Positions 33,241-41,361 of a stretch of DNA of 53,451 nt are shown in pieces. Position numbers and translations under genes: made by a program. The stretch comes from Candidatus Phocaeicola excrementigallinarum (GTDB taxonomy: Bacteria; Bacteroidota; Bacteroidia; Bacteroidales; Bacteroidaceae). The stretch's first letter is position 1. Every line of letters starts with the position of its first letter. The DNA lies in the NCBI GenBank assembly GCA_019120125.1, contig DWVR01000031.1:1-53451 (forward strand), in the 5' to 3' direction. The notes below the pieces were generated by a model. The model had not been told where the DNA came from. It made no database searches and saw nothing but the letters and a program-made list of their open reading frames with translations.

Positions 33241-35334
33241 TTAGTCAAAGAAGTTCCAGGAAATGCCGATTTTCAGAATACGCGGATTCAACGGGTAGTG
33301 TGGAATGTAGAAATAGCTCTTGTCTCCCTGGCGTTGGAGCAGGTTGTACATCTGTACGAAGATACGTGTGCGTTTCAGATGTAGGTTGAGGTATGCGTTG
33401 AGCATCGGATATCCTCCAAGCTTGTATCGGGTCTCGGGATTCTGCAGGTAGAATTGGCCGATAGCGGGCGCGTAGTCAGGTGCGTAGTATTGTGTGAAAT
33501 AGCGCATGTCAGCACCCATCTCTATTTTCAGCACTTTTTTTGCAAGCGCGAATTTGAGGTAAAGGTTATGATACAATACCAGTTCCGGAAGAGGGAGCAC
33601 ATCGGCATCGCTGGTCTTCTGGTAGGTGATTTCATTGTCGAGGTGCAGGATCCCGATTTTGAAGTCCTGTCTCAATGTCGCACTGAACACCTGTACGCTT
33701 CCGGAGTGTTGTTGAACGGCTATGTCATTCTTGTATGTCCGTTTTCCCTGGTCATCAGTATATCCTACAGAAGTGTTACCTAGATACGTGTAGTTCTTTA
33801 TGTTTTCCACTCCCACACTCAGTTGTGTGCGCCAGCGGTCTATACTCAGTTTTCCCCGCACACGTGTACGCATGATTTTCGACAGGTCGTTGTCCCACCA
33901 ATAGTGCTTTGAATGGAAATGCCGGAAATAGAATGTAGGGTTGAGGTTCTTGATGTATGCGTCCGCCTCCAGACGTACCGTATCATTGAAGAGCTTGAAG
34001 TTCAGGTCGCCGTTGCCTTCCACTGTGAACTGTCCGGCATCTTCTCCAATCATGGCGATCTCACCGGTTACGTTGTAGTGGAGGGTCTTTCCCTGCTGCT
34101 TGCTCAGCTGTCCCCCGATGGAGAGCACGTTTTCCTTATGGGGGGTGTCGATGCGTTGGCCGGGAGAGTCTGGCACGGTATCGGTCATGGTGAAGTTGCG
34201 GTGTTCAAAGCTCATGAAAGCGGTCAGTCCCGCTTTTGCCCATTTGTTGAATCCTTCACGCAAGGAGATGCCTATCGTGTTCTTGACGGAGAAATGGCGG
34301 GTGATGTCGAGTGAGTCTGTGCCGAGATAATTATGTTCGAAATAGTCATTGTTCTGTTGTATGTTGTATGAGACGTATTTTCTCCGGTCAATATCCACTT
34401 TCACGCTGTGGATGAAGCTGGTGACCGGCACGAATACCCGTTTGCTTACCGTATCGTTCTCCGTGGTTTCGTCGCGGTAGAATCCCACGTTGTAGCGCTG
34501 AGTGAGGAAAGCATGGTATCCGGTATTGTTGTTCCAGATGTCGTTCAGGTTAGTGGGGATGTTGTAAGTCTCATACGTGCGTTCTCCTTCTGCCATCTCT
34601 AGGGGGTCGGTGACATACCGGTCGTCCGTGATACCTCCGTTTTCGGCCACTTTCAGGTTCTCGTTGATGAAACTGAAGTGCATGTCGTATTTGTCACCAT
34701 GGTAATAGGCGAAGAGGTTTCCGTTGAAAAGTGCGGTTGACTGGCTTTGATATTTGCCACGTCCGTATGTATAGTCGATGTCAAATCCGAATCCCAGACG
34801 CTTGTTGACATTGACGGCAAAATAAGCCTTGAAGCGTTCCTCGCCATAGCGTCCGTCACCCTGTTTGTAGTAAGTGAGGTTGGTGAACGGTGATTTGGTG
34901 TCCGTATAGATTATGTCACTGGGTTTGCGGACTGTAAAGTCGTAAGGGTCCGTGAAGAAGAACTGGGACGGATCTTTCTGCTCGAAGAATACGTGGGAGA
35001 TACGTGGCGCTCCCAGATTGCCCAGAAAGGAGTAATGTCCTGTGGGCCCGCCTGTGTCGTTGGAGTTCTGGAAACCATGCATGATGGTGTCAATCGGGAC
35101 CTGTATCCTTTCCCCGAAGCGTTCCTCTATTTTCCAGGCATGAAGTCCGATAGGGATTGTGTTGGCGTCAATGACAGCGGTAGTGTCAATAGGGTTTCCG
35201 TTCCGGTCATAGCGGTTGCTGCTGAGTCCGGAAGCCGAGGTACCATATTGGCCGTATTGGTTGGGTATCGTGTTCTGTGCCGCGAGTGTGCCGCACATGA
35301 AAATCAGTATCGCTGCAAAAAGTATCTTTTTCAT
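33241..35334 (-). CDS. Porin_10-like outer-membrane beta-barrel
   Basis: 697 residues from the ATG at 35334. The signal peptide ends at GTLAA-QN. The remainder is rich in Tyr, Asn and alternating hydrophobic strands, and ends with ILKIGISWNFFD, an outer-membrane barrel end. The size and motifs fit the 'putative porin' family of Bacteroidetes. A minus-strand TATCTTTG lies only 8 bp before the ATG (35342-35349), so the mRNA may have almost no leader. It is first in a three-gene minus-strand run. Confidence 0.8.
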   Translation of the reverse strand: MKKILFAAILIFMCGTLAAQNTIPNQYGQYGTSASGLSSNRYDRNGNPIDTTAVIDANTIPIGLHAWKIEERFGERIQVPIDTIMHGFQNSNDTGGPTGHYSFLGNLGAPRISHVFFEQKDPSQFFFTDPYDFTVRKPSDIIYTDTKSPFTNLTYYKQGDGRYGEERFKAYFAVNVNKRLGFGFDIDYTYGRGKYQSQSTALFNGNLFAYYHGDKYDMHFSFINENLKVAENGGITDDRYVTDPLEMAEGERTYETYNIPTNLNDIWNNNTGYHAFLTQRYNVGFYRDETTENDTVSKRVFVPVTSFIHSVKVDIDRRKYVSYNIQQNNDYFEHNYLGTDSLDITRHFSVKNTIGISLREGFNKWAKAGLTAFMSFEHRNFTMTDTVPDSPGQRIDTPHKENVLSIGGQLSKQQGKTLHYNVTGEIAMIGEDAGQFTVEGNGDLNFKLFNDTVRLEADAYIKNLNPTFYFRHFHSKHYWWDNDLSKIMRTRVRGKLSIDRWRTQLSVGVENIKNYTYLGNTSVGYTDDQGKRTYKNDIAVQQHSGSVQVFSATLRQDFKIGILHLDNEITYQKTSDADVLPLPELVLYHNLYLKFALAKKVLKIEMGADMRYFTQYYAPDYAPAIGQFYLQNPETRYKLGGYPMLNAYLNLHLKRTRIFVQMYNLLQRQGDKSYFYIPHYPLNPRILKIGISWNFFD

Positions 35335-35341
35335 AATGGGG

Positions 35342-35349
35342 CAAAGATA
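35342..35349 (-). promoter_or_regulatory. -7 element (TATCTTTG) close to the porin start
   Basis: Read on the minus strand, this fits TAnnTTTG. Transcription would start at about 35335-35337, next to the ATG at 35334. No clear -33 element is visible. Confidence 0.5.
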
Positions 35350-35449
35350 CAATAAAATTGTGAAAAGACAGGAGGCTGCTTGGATTTTCCAACAAAGTAT
35401 GGGTGTCTTGCCTTTTCTGGAAGGGAAAGGACCGGGTCGTAAGACGGAT

Positions 35450-35500
35450 ACGGCCTCATGTGGTGTCCTTCCCGTCCGGGAAGTCTCCGCATGAGGCCGT
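35450..35500. terminator. Hairpin after the oxidoreductase operon
   Basis: Outer arms ACGGCCTCATG (35450-35460) and CATGAGGCCGT (35490-35500) are a perfect 11-bp stem with an inner CTTCCC/GGGAAG stem. It lies 25 bp after the stop of the last operon gene (minus strand). No strong T-run follows, so the terminator role is likely but not certain. Confidence 0.6.
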
Positions 35501-35525
35501 CTGGTGCCAGTCTTTGTGTTTACGT

Positions 35526-36074
35526 TTATTCCGAAACCTTCTTGATGATGTCCATGCCGATTCTGATGGCATCCTCATTCATCGGAATCAGGTTATGATG
35601 GCGTTCAGGCAATGTCTTGCGTAACGCTTTCACCACACTTTCGATGGTGACGACAGGACGTATTCTTAACAGACCGCCTAATACGATCATGTTGAATGTC
35701 TTGGCCATCTTGCGCTCGTTCGCCTCGTCCATGGCATCAATACGGTAGACCTGGATGTCTGTCCGTGTGGGAGGATTGATGATTCCGTAGCCATCGTAAA
35801 TCAATACGCCGCCCGGTTTCACCTTGCCCTCGAACTTGGCGAGCGAAGGCTGGTTCAGTATGATGGCGGTATCGTATTTGCTCAGAATGGGGGAGGATAT
35901 GCGTTCGTCGCTGATGATGACGGTCACGTTGGCCGTACCTCCACGTTGTTCCGGACCATAGGCCGGCATCCAGGTCACCTCCTTGTTTTCCATCAGTCCC
36001 GCATAGGCAAGAATCTTTCCCATAGAAAGCACTCCTTGTCCGCCGAATCCTGCTATAATAATTTCTTCTTTCAT
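35526..36074 (-). CDS. 2-oxoacid:ferredoxin oxidoreductase, gamma subunit
   Basis: 182 residues. Starts IIAGFGGQGVLSMGKILAYAG, the family-defining glycine-rich motif, and contains MPAYGPEQRGGTANVTVIIS. It completes the CoA- and ferredoxin-dependent enzyme with the alpha, beta and delta subunits upstream. It lies 11 bp after the beta subunit. Last gene of the operon, followed by a hairpin. Confidence 0.93.
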   Translation of the reverse strand: MKEEIIIAGFGGQGVLSMGKILAYAGLMENKEVTWMPAYGPEQRGGTANVTVIISDERISSPILSKYDTAIILNQPSLAKFEGKVKPGGVLIYDGYGIINPPTRTDIQVYRIDAMDEANERKMAKTFNMIVLGGLLRIRPVVTIESVVKALRKTLPERHHNLIPMNEDAIRIGMDIIKKVSE

Positions 36075-36085
36075 AAGGCTCGGGT

Positions 36086-36859
36086 TTATTTGGTTTCAGT
36101 TGTATCTTTCAAGTCGCCCAGCGGATAGAACGGGAACATGTTTTCTTCCATCCATTTGTTGGCTTTCTCGGGAGTCATTTTCCATCCTGAGTTACATGTG
36201 GAGACGATTTCCACAAGACTCGACCCTTTTTTCTGCATGGAGCACTCAAAAGCCTTGCGGATGGCTTTCTTTGCCTTGCGGATGGCCGCAACCGATTGCA
36301 CGGACTGGCGTGTCACATAGCAGGTGCCTTGCAGTGTGGCCGCGATTTCCGTAATCTTCAGAGGATATCCGTGTATTTCGGGGATACGTCCGTAAGGACA
36401 GGTGGATGTCTTCATTCCCAGCAGCGTGGTCGGTGCCATCTGCCCTCCCGTCATGCCATAGATGGCGTTGTTGATGAATATGATGGTGATGTTCTCGCCG
36501 CGGTTCAATGCATGGATGGATTCCGCCGTACCGATGCAGGCCAGGTCTCCGTCTCCCTGATAGGTGAATACCAGGCGGTCAGGCCACAGGCGCTTGATGG
36601 CGGTCGCCAATGCCGGTGCGCGGCCGTGCGCCGCTTCCTGACAGTCGATGTCAAGATAGTTGTACATGAATACGGCGCAACCCACAGGGCTGACTCCTAC
36701 GGCCTTTTCGGCCATTCCCATTTCGTCGATCACTTCAGCGATCAACTTGTGTACCACTCCATGACTGCATCCCGGGCAGTAATGCATGGGGTTGTCATTC
36801 AACAGCCGGGGTTTCTGGTACACCAGATTCTCAGGCTTCATTATATCTTCTTTTGTCAT
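36086..36859 (-). CDS. 2-oxoacid:ferredoxin oxidoreductase, beta subunit (thiamine diphosphate)
   Basis: 257 residues. Contains HYCPGCSHG and the thiamine diphosphate/Mg motif GDGDLACIGTAESIHALNRGENITIIFINNAIYGMTGGQ. Uses the cofactor to decarboxylate 2-oxo acids and pass electrons to ferredoxin. The start ATG at 36859 overlaps the stop of the small membrane-protein gene upstream by 4 bp, favouring it over the in-frame ATG at 36841. Substrate is 2-oxoglutarate or a branched-chain 2-oxo acid. Confidence 0.93.
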   Translation of the reverse strand: MTKEDIMKPENLVYQKPRLLNDNPMHYCPGCSHGVVHKLIAEVIDEMGMAEKAVGVSPVGCAVFMYNYLDIDCQEAAHGRAPALATAIKRLWPDRLVFTYQGDGDLACIGTAESIHALNRGENITIIFINNAIYGMTGGQMAPTTLLGMKTSTCPYGRIPEIHGYPLKITEIAATLQGTCYVTRQSVQSVAAIRKAKKAIRKAFECSMQKKGSSLVEIVSTCNSGWKMTPEKANKWMEENMFPFYPLGDLKDTTETK

Positions 36860-37062
36860 AACGTCCTTCTTTTATTTTTGTCCTTGGTGTTTTGGGAGAA
36901 ACGCAGAACATATTCCACCATTTTGATGACAATCGCGACCATACATACATAGATGTATAGAAAAGGATTGCTGTCGCTTGCCGTAAAGAAGAGGACGACC
37001 GAGGCCGCCGCTCCGAGCATGAACAGTATGTTCAACACGTTTCTTATCAGCTCTATGTTCAT
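36856..37062 (-). CDS. Small membrane protein inside the oxidoreductase operon
   Basis: 68 residues with two hydrophobic segments (about 10-27, LNILFMLGAAASVVLFFTA, and 33-52, FLYIYVCMVAIVIKMVEYVL) and a basic end (FSQNTKDKNKRRTL). It sits between the alpha and beta subunit genes and overlaps beta by 4 bp, so it must be co-transcribed. No family was recognised. Could anchor or assist the complex at the membrane, or just be an accessory frame. Confidence 0.7.
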   Translation of the reverse strand: MNIELIRNVLNILFMLGAAASVVLFFTASDSNPFLYIYVCMVAIVIKMVEYVLRFSQNTKDKNKRRTL

Positions 37063-37065
37063 GGC

Positions 37066-38148
37066 TTATCTGTTTATCAGTTTTTCCTGGATGGCTTCAA
37101 TCACTTCGTCAGGATCTGGAACAATACCGCCCAGACGTCCGAAATGCGCTACCGGCACTTTGCATTCCACGGCCAGCTGCACGTCTTCAATCATTTGGCC
37201 GCTGTTTAGTTCCACTACCAGAATGCCCTTGACCTGTTTTGCCCTTTCTTTCAAAGCTTTGGTAGGGAACGGCCATAAGGTGATGGGACGGAACAGTCCA
37301 ACTTTGATGCCTTCCTCGCGTGCGTGTTCCATTGCCTTTTGGGCGATGCGCGCGCATGAGCCGAAAGCCACAATCAGGTAGTCGGCATCCTCACAATCCA
37401 ATTCCTCATAACGCGCTTCTTTTTCTTCTATTTCGGCATATTTGGCCTGCAGGTGCAGGTTGCGCTGTTCCATAATGGCCGGATCAAGCTCGAGTGAGGT
37501 GATGACGTTCGGCTTGCGTCCTTTCCGTCCGGTGGTAGCCCACGGGCATTGTGCGATGACTTCCTCGTCGGTACGGCGCGGACGGGGTTCGGGAAGAACG
37601 ACTTTCTCCATCATTTGTCCGATAACTCCGTCAGCCAGAATCATGGCCGGGTTACGGTACTTGAAGGCCAGATCGAAAGCCAGTCCCACAAAGTCTGCCA
37701 TTTCCTGTACCGATGCCGGTGCAAGCACAATCAGGTGATAGTCACCATGTCCGCCACCTTTGGTTGCCTGGAAATAGTCAGCCTGGCTCGGTTGGATGGT
37801 TCCCAGTCCCGGTCCCCCGCGCATTACGTTCACCACGAGACACGGCAGCTCGGCACCCGCGATATAAGAGATACCTTCCTGTTTCAGGCTGACACCCGGA
37901 CTTGACGAGGAGGTCATGACCATTTTTCCGCTTCCCGCGCCTCCATATACCATATTGATTGCTGCCAGTTCGCTTTCTGCCTGAAGCACCACCATACCGG
38001 TAGTTTCCCAAGGTTTCAGCTCGGCAAGAGTTTCCAATACCTCCGATTGTGGAGTGATGGGGTATCCGAAGTAACCGTCCACTCCCAGGCGGATGGCTGC
38101 GCGGGCGATTGCTTCATTACCTTTCATTAAAACGACTTCTTCTGCCAT
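37066..38148 (-). CDS. vorB: 2-oxoacid:ferredoxin oxidoreductase, alpha subunit
   Basis: 360 residues. KGNEAIARAAIRLGVDGYFGYPITPQSEV is the pyrimidine-binding domain start; AESELAAINMVYGGAGSGKMVMTSSSSPG follows. The rest has the C-terminal domain with VEVNSGQM-like ending (LVVELNSGQMIEDVQ). This subunit with beta, gamma and a ferredoxin delta subunit forms the four-gene KGOR/VOR type. The gene name VorB is used for the same Bacteroides protein, but the substrate (2-oxoglutarate or branched 2-oxo acid) is not proven by the sequence. Confidence 0.9.
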   Translation of the reverse strand: MAEEVVLMKGNEAIARAAIRLGVDGYFGYPITPQSEVLETLAELKPWETTGMVVLQAESELAAINMVYGGAGSGKMVMTSSSSPGVSLKQEGISYIAGAELPCLVVNVMRGGPGLGTIQPSQADYFQATKGGGHGDYHLIVLAPASVQEMADFVGLAFDLAFKYRNPAMILADGVIGQMMEKVVLPEPRPRRTDEEVIAQCPWATTGRKGRKPNVITSLELDPAIMEQRNLHLQAKYAEIEEKEARYEELDCEDADYLIVAFGSCARIAQKAMEHAREEGIKVGLFRPITLWPFPTKALKERAKQVKGILVVELNSGQMIEDVQLAVECKVPVAHFGRLGGIVPDPDEVIEAIQEKLINR

Positions 38149-38177
38149 AATTTTACCTTTGTTTCTGAATTTCTTGT

Positions 38178-38408
38178 TTATTCTTCACATTTAGCTCTGT
38201 AGACGGTCAGACATCCGTCCGGGCACACAATGGCGCATGAAGAGCATCCGTTGCAGGTGTCTTCCACTACCTGCTGGACAAAATTATATCCTTTCTGATT
38301 AACTTTCGGGGTGAGTGACAATACGTGAAGAGGGCAGGCCACCACACAGAGGTTGCAACCTTTGCATCTTTCCGTATTCACAACCACCACACCTTTCATC
38401 TTAGCCAT
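38178..38408 (-). CDS. 2-oxoacid:ferredoxin oxidoreductase, delta subunit (8Fe-8S ferredoxin)
   Basis: 76 residues with two full motifs, CKGCNLCVVACPLHVL and CNGCSSCAIVCPDGCL. It shuttles electrons from the thiamine subunit to external ferredoxin. It lies 29 bp upstream of the alpha subunit gene. Confidence 0.93.
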   Translation of the reverse strand: MAKMKGVVVVNTERCKGCNLCVVACPLHVLSLTPKVNQKGYNFVQQVVEDTCNGCSSCAIVCPDGCLTVYRAKCEE

Positions 38409-38422
38409 AAGTTTACGTATCT

Positions 38423-38701
38423 TTATTGATTAAACATGTCCTTATTGTAGAAATTGAGAATGTCAAGCAGCATGTTCCTGGCTTCGGCCGCCGGACTTTC
38501 AGGGTCGATGGCGATGGCTTCCTGATAGCTGTTCAGCGCTCCTTGCCAGTCCCCCCGTTTGCGATAAGCATTTCCTAAGAGATAATGAATGTCGGCGTCT
38601 TTTTCCGGAGATGTCTCCAGTAGTTCCCGGAGTCTTTCGATGGCTCTGCATACGTCTCCATCGTTAAGTTCTTGTTTGATGCTTGTCAGTGTTTCGTTCA
38701 T
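38423..38701 (-). CDS. Small TPR protein
   Basis: 92 residues. A degenerate TPR and one good one (DADIHYLLGNAYRKRGDWQGALNSYQEAIAIDPESPAAEARN). It starts the operon; a minus-strand TATCTTTG (38726-38733) lies about 25 bp upstream. The distance to the ferredoxin subunit is 14 bp. TPRs bind proteins; it may help to assemble the complex, but that is a guess. Confidence 0.85.
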   Translation of the reverse strand: MNETLTSIKQELNDGDVCRAIERLRELLETSPEKDADIHYLLGNAYRKRGDWQGALNSYQEAIAIDPESPAAEARNMLLDILNFYNKDMFNQ

Positions 38702-38725
38702 GCGTAATGATTAAATGTAACCTCG

Positions 38726-38733
38726 CAAAGATA
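38726..38733 (-). promoter_or_regulatory. -7 element (TATCTTTG) of the oxidoreductase operon
   Basis: Fits TAnnTTTG on the minus strand, 25 bp before the TPR gene. A clear -33 element is not seen. Confidence 0.6.
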
Positions 38734-38913
38734 GTCTTTAATTTGATACCAGAGTGGATTTTCCGGAACATTTCTGAGAAAAACAGGAAAAATAAAATTC
38801 TTCCCTTTCTGTAACACGCTGGTTGTATGCGGATTCCTGAAATTGATTTTGATTGTGTCTGAAAAGGTTGTGTAGCGAACCATCTGTCAGATTCATGTAA
38901 AGAAGCGGTATTT

Positions 38914-38944
38914 TTTGATAATTTCATTATTTGCGCTAACTTTG
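38914..38944 (+). promoter_or_regulatory. nfnAB-type gene promoter (TTTG-N19-TAACTTTG)
   Basis: TTTG at 38914-38917, 19 bp, TAACTTTG at 38937-38944, a complete Bacteroidales promoter, 41 bp before the start at 38986. Confidence 0.75.
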
Positions 38945-38985
38945 TGGGGTGAGATGAAATCTGAAATAACTAACTTGATATAATA

Positions 38986-41277
38986 ATGAATAGAATCATT
39001 TCGAAAGAACATTTTTCTGAAAAGGTCTTCAAACTTGTGGTTGAAGCTCCCTTGATTGCAAAGTCGCGTAAGGCGGGGCATTTCGTGATTGTACGCGTGG
39101 GTGAGAAGGGTGAACGCATGCCGTTGACAATAGCGGCTGCCGATCCGGTGAAAGGAACCATTACCTTGGTGGTACAGGAAGTCGGCCTGTCGTCTACCCG
39201 TCTGTGTGAATTGAACGAAGGTGATTATATTACCGATGTGGTGGGGCCGTTGGGTAAGGCAACCCATATCGAAAATTTCGGTACGGTGGTCTGTGCGGGG
39301 GGCGGTGTCGGTGTCGCTCCGATGCTTCCTATTGTGCAGGCGCTGAAGGCGGCCGGTAACCGGGTGATTACCGTTCTTGCCGGACGTACCAAAGAACTGA
39401 TCATTCTTGAGAAAGAGATGCGTGAAAGCTCGGATGAGGTTGTGATAATGACCGACGATGGTTCGTATGGTCATAAAGGACTGGTGACTGAAGGTGTGGA
39501 GGCCATCATCAAGCGTGAGAAGGTGGACAAATGCTTTGCTATCGGTCCCGCCGTTATGATGAAGTTCGTATGTCTGTTGACTAAAAAATATGATATACCC
39601 ACTGATGTGTCGCTGAACACAATCATGGTCGATGGTACGGGTATGTGCGGCGCATGCCGGATCACCGTGGGCGGAAAAACCCGTTTCGTGTGTGTGGACG
39701 GACCTGAGTTCGATGGCCATCAGGTGGATTTCGACGAGATGCTGAAACGTATGGGCGCGTTCAAGGATGTGGAGCGAGAGGAAATCCATAAACTGGACAG
39801 CCATCCGGAAACCTGTAAGGCGGAGGACAGTCTGACCGACCGCAACGCTCCCTGGCGTGAGGCGCTCCGCAAGCAGATGAAGCCGAAGGAACGTACCGCT
39901 ATTCCACGGGTCAGGATGAACGAGCTGGATCCGGAATACCGTTCTCACAGCCGGAAGGAAGAAGTGAATCTGGGACTGAATGAGGAACAGGCTTTGACGG
40001 AAGCGAAGCGTTGTCTTGATTGTCCGAATCCTTCGTGTATGGAAGGTTGTCCGGTAGGGATCAACATTCCTTCTTTCATCAAGAACATTGAGCGTGGCGA
40101 GTTCTTGAACGCGGCGCGTGTATTGAAGCAGACCAGTGCTCTCCCGGCGGTGTGCGGCCGTGTATGTCCACAAGAAAAGCAATGTGAGTCGAAGTGCATT
40201 CATCTGAAAATGGGACATGAGGCGGTAGCCATCGGTTATCTGGAGCGTTTTGCCGCTGACTATGAGCGTGAGAGCGGACAGATTTCAGTCCCTGAACTTG
40301 AGGAGAGAAACGGCATGAAGGTTGCGGTGGTCGGTTCTGGACCTGCGGGTCTTTCGTTTGCCGGCGATATGGCCAAGAAAGGTTATGAGGTGACCGTGTT
40401 CGAGGCGTTGCATGAAATCGGAGGTGTGTTGAAATATGGTATTCCTGAATTCCGTTTGCCCAACAAGATTGTGGATGTGGAGATTGAGAACCTGTCGAAA
40501 ATGGGTGTCACTTTCGTGAAAGACTGTATTGTGGGAAAGACCATCAGCATAGAGGAACTGGAAAACCAGGGATACAAGGGTATCTTTGTGGCTTCTGGTG
40601 CGGGGTTGCCTAACTTTATGAACATTCCGGGTGAGAACTCCATCAACATAATGTCGTCGAATGAGTATCTGACCCGTGTGAATCTGATGGATGCGGCCAG
40701 TGAGGATTCTGATACTCCGGTGCCTTTCGGAAAGCGCGTGGCTGTGATCGGCGGCGGGAATACGGCGATGGATTCCGTGCGTACGGCCAAACGGCTGGGT
40801 GCGGAAAGGGCGATGATCATCTACCGTCGTTCGGAAGCGGAAATGCCGGCCCGTGCGGAGGAGGTGAAACATGCCAAAGAAGAAGGTGTGGAATTCCTCA
40901 CCTTGCATAATCCGATTGAGTATAAGGCTGACGAGCAGGGCCGTGTGAGACAGGTTGTACTTCAGAAGATGGAGTTGGGTGAGCCTGACGCCTCGGGACG
41001 CCGCCGGCCGGTACCTGTACCGGGCGCGATAGAGACCATTGATATCGATATGGCGATTGTAAGCGTGGGTGTGTCTCCGAATCCGATTGTGCCGAACTCG
41101 GTGGAAGGACTTGAGTTGGGCCGTAAGGGTACGATTGCCGTGAATGAGGACATGCAGTCGTCCATTCCCACCATTTATGCCGGTGGAGACATTGTACGTG
41201 GCGGAGCGACCGTAATCCTGGCTATGGGAGACGGGCGTCATGCGGCTGCCGCTATGGACAGACAGCTGCGTGGATAG
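38986..41277 (+). CDS. NfnA-NfnB fusion (NADH-dependent ferredoxin:NADP+ oxidoreductase-like)
   Basis: 763 residues. The N-terminal half (about 1-260) is a ferredoxin-reductase-like flavoprotein with a 2Fe-2S region: D216 in MVDGTGMCGAC with C221, C224 and C236. The second half resembles glutamate synthase small subunit/NfnB. It has cysteines C343, C346, C351, C355 and C390, C394, C400, C404 for two 4Fe-4S clusters, then the FAD-binding GSGPAG (about 450-455), and later the NADPH-binding GGGNTAM. Commonly annotated as dihydroorotate dehydrogenase B/glutamate synthase. Bifurcating transhydrogenase activity, coupling NADH and reduced ferredoxin to NADPH, is the family expectation. Beside the ferredoxin-reducing operon, this is a plausible electron partner. 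Confidence 0.88.
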   Translation: MNRIISKEHFSEKVFKLVVEAPLIAKSRKAGHFVIVRVGEKGERMPLTIAAADPVKGTITLVVQEVGLSSTRLCELNEGDYITDVVGPLGKATHIENFGTVVCAGGGVGVAPMLPIVQALKAAGNRVITVLAGRTKELIILEKEMRESSDEVVIMTDDGSYGHKGLVTEGVEAIIKREKVDKCFAIGPAVMMKFVCLLTKKYDIPTDVSLNTIMVDGTGMCGACRITVGGKTRFVCVDGPEFDGHQVDFDEMLKRMGAFKDVEREEIHKLDSHPETCKAEDSLTDRNAPWREALRKQMKPKERTAIPRVRMNELDPEYRSHSRKEEVNLGLNEEQALTEAKRCLDCPNPSCMEGCPVGINIPSFIKNIERGEFLNAARVLKQTSALPAVCGRVCPQEKQCESKCIHLKMGHEAVAIGYLERFAADYERESGQISVPELEERNGMKVAVVGSGPAGLSFAGDMAKKGYEVTVFEALHEIGGVLKYGIPEFRLPNKIVDVEIENLSKMGVTFVKDCIVGKTISIEELENQGYKGIFVASGAGLPNFMNIPGENSINIMSSNEYLTRVNLMDAASEDSDTPVPFGKRVAVIGGGNTAMDSVRTAKRLGAERAMIIYRRSEAEMPARAEEVKHAKEEGVEFLTLHNPIEYKADEQGRVRQVVLQKMELGEPDASGRRRPVPVPGAIETIDIDMAIVSVGVSPNPIVPNSVEGLELGRKGTIAVNEDMQSSIPTIYAGGDIVRGGATVILAMGDGRHAAAAMDRQLRG

Positions 41278-41301
41278 GCTGGGAAAGAGGTATTGTAATA
41301 T

Positions 41302-41357
41302 AGAGAGGGGCTGTATCAGAAGATGGAAGTCGGTTTTCATCCAGATACAGCCTCTCT
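41302..41357. terminator. Bidirectional terminator
   Basis: AGAGAGG-GCTGTATC (41302-41317, one bulged G) pairs with GATACAGCCTCTCT (41344-41357). It lies between the NfnAB fusion and the convergent DUF4468 gene. Confidence 0.7.
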
Positions 41358-41361
41358 TCAT

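Noticed and set aside
38893-40218. 441-codon minus-strand open frame
   Set aside because: Antisense to the NfnAB fusion, rich in His and Thr, with no motif. The sense protein is well supported.
40285-41361. 358-codon minus-strand open frame
   Set aside because: Also antisense to the NfnAB fusion, without recognisable domains.
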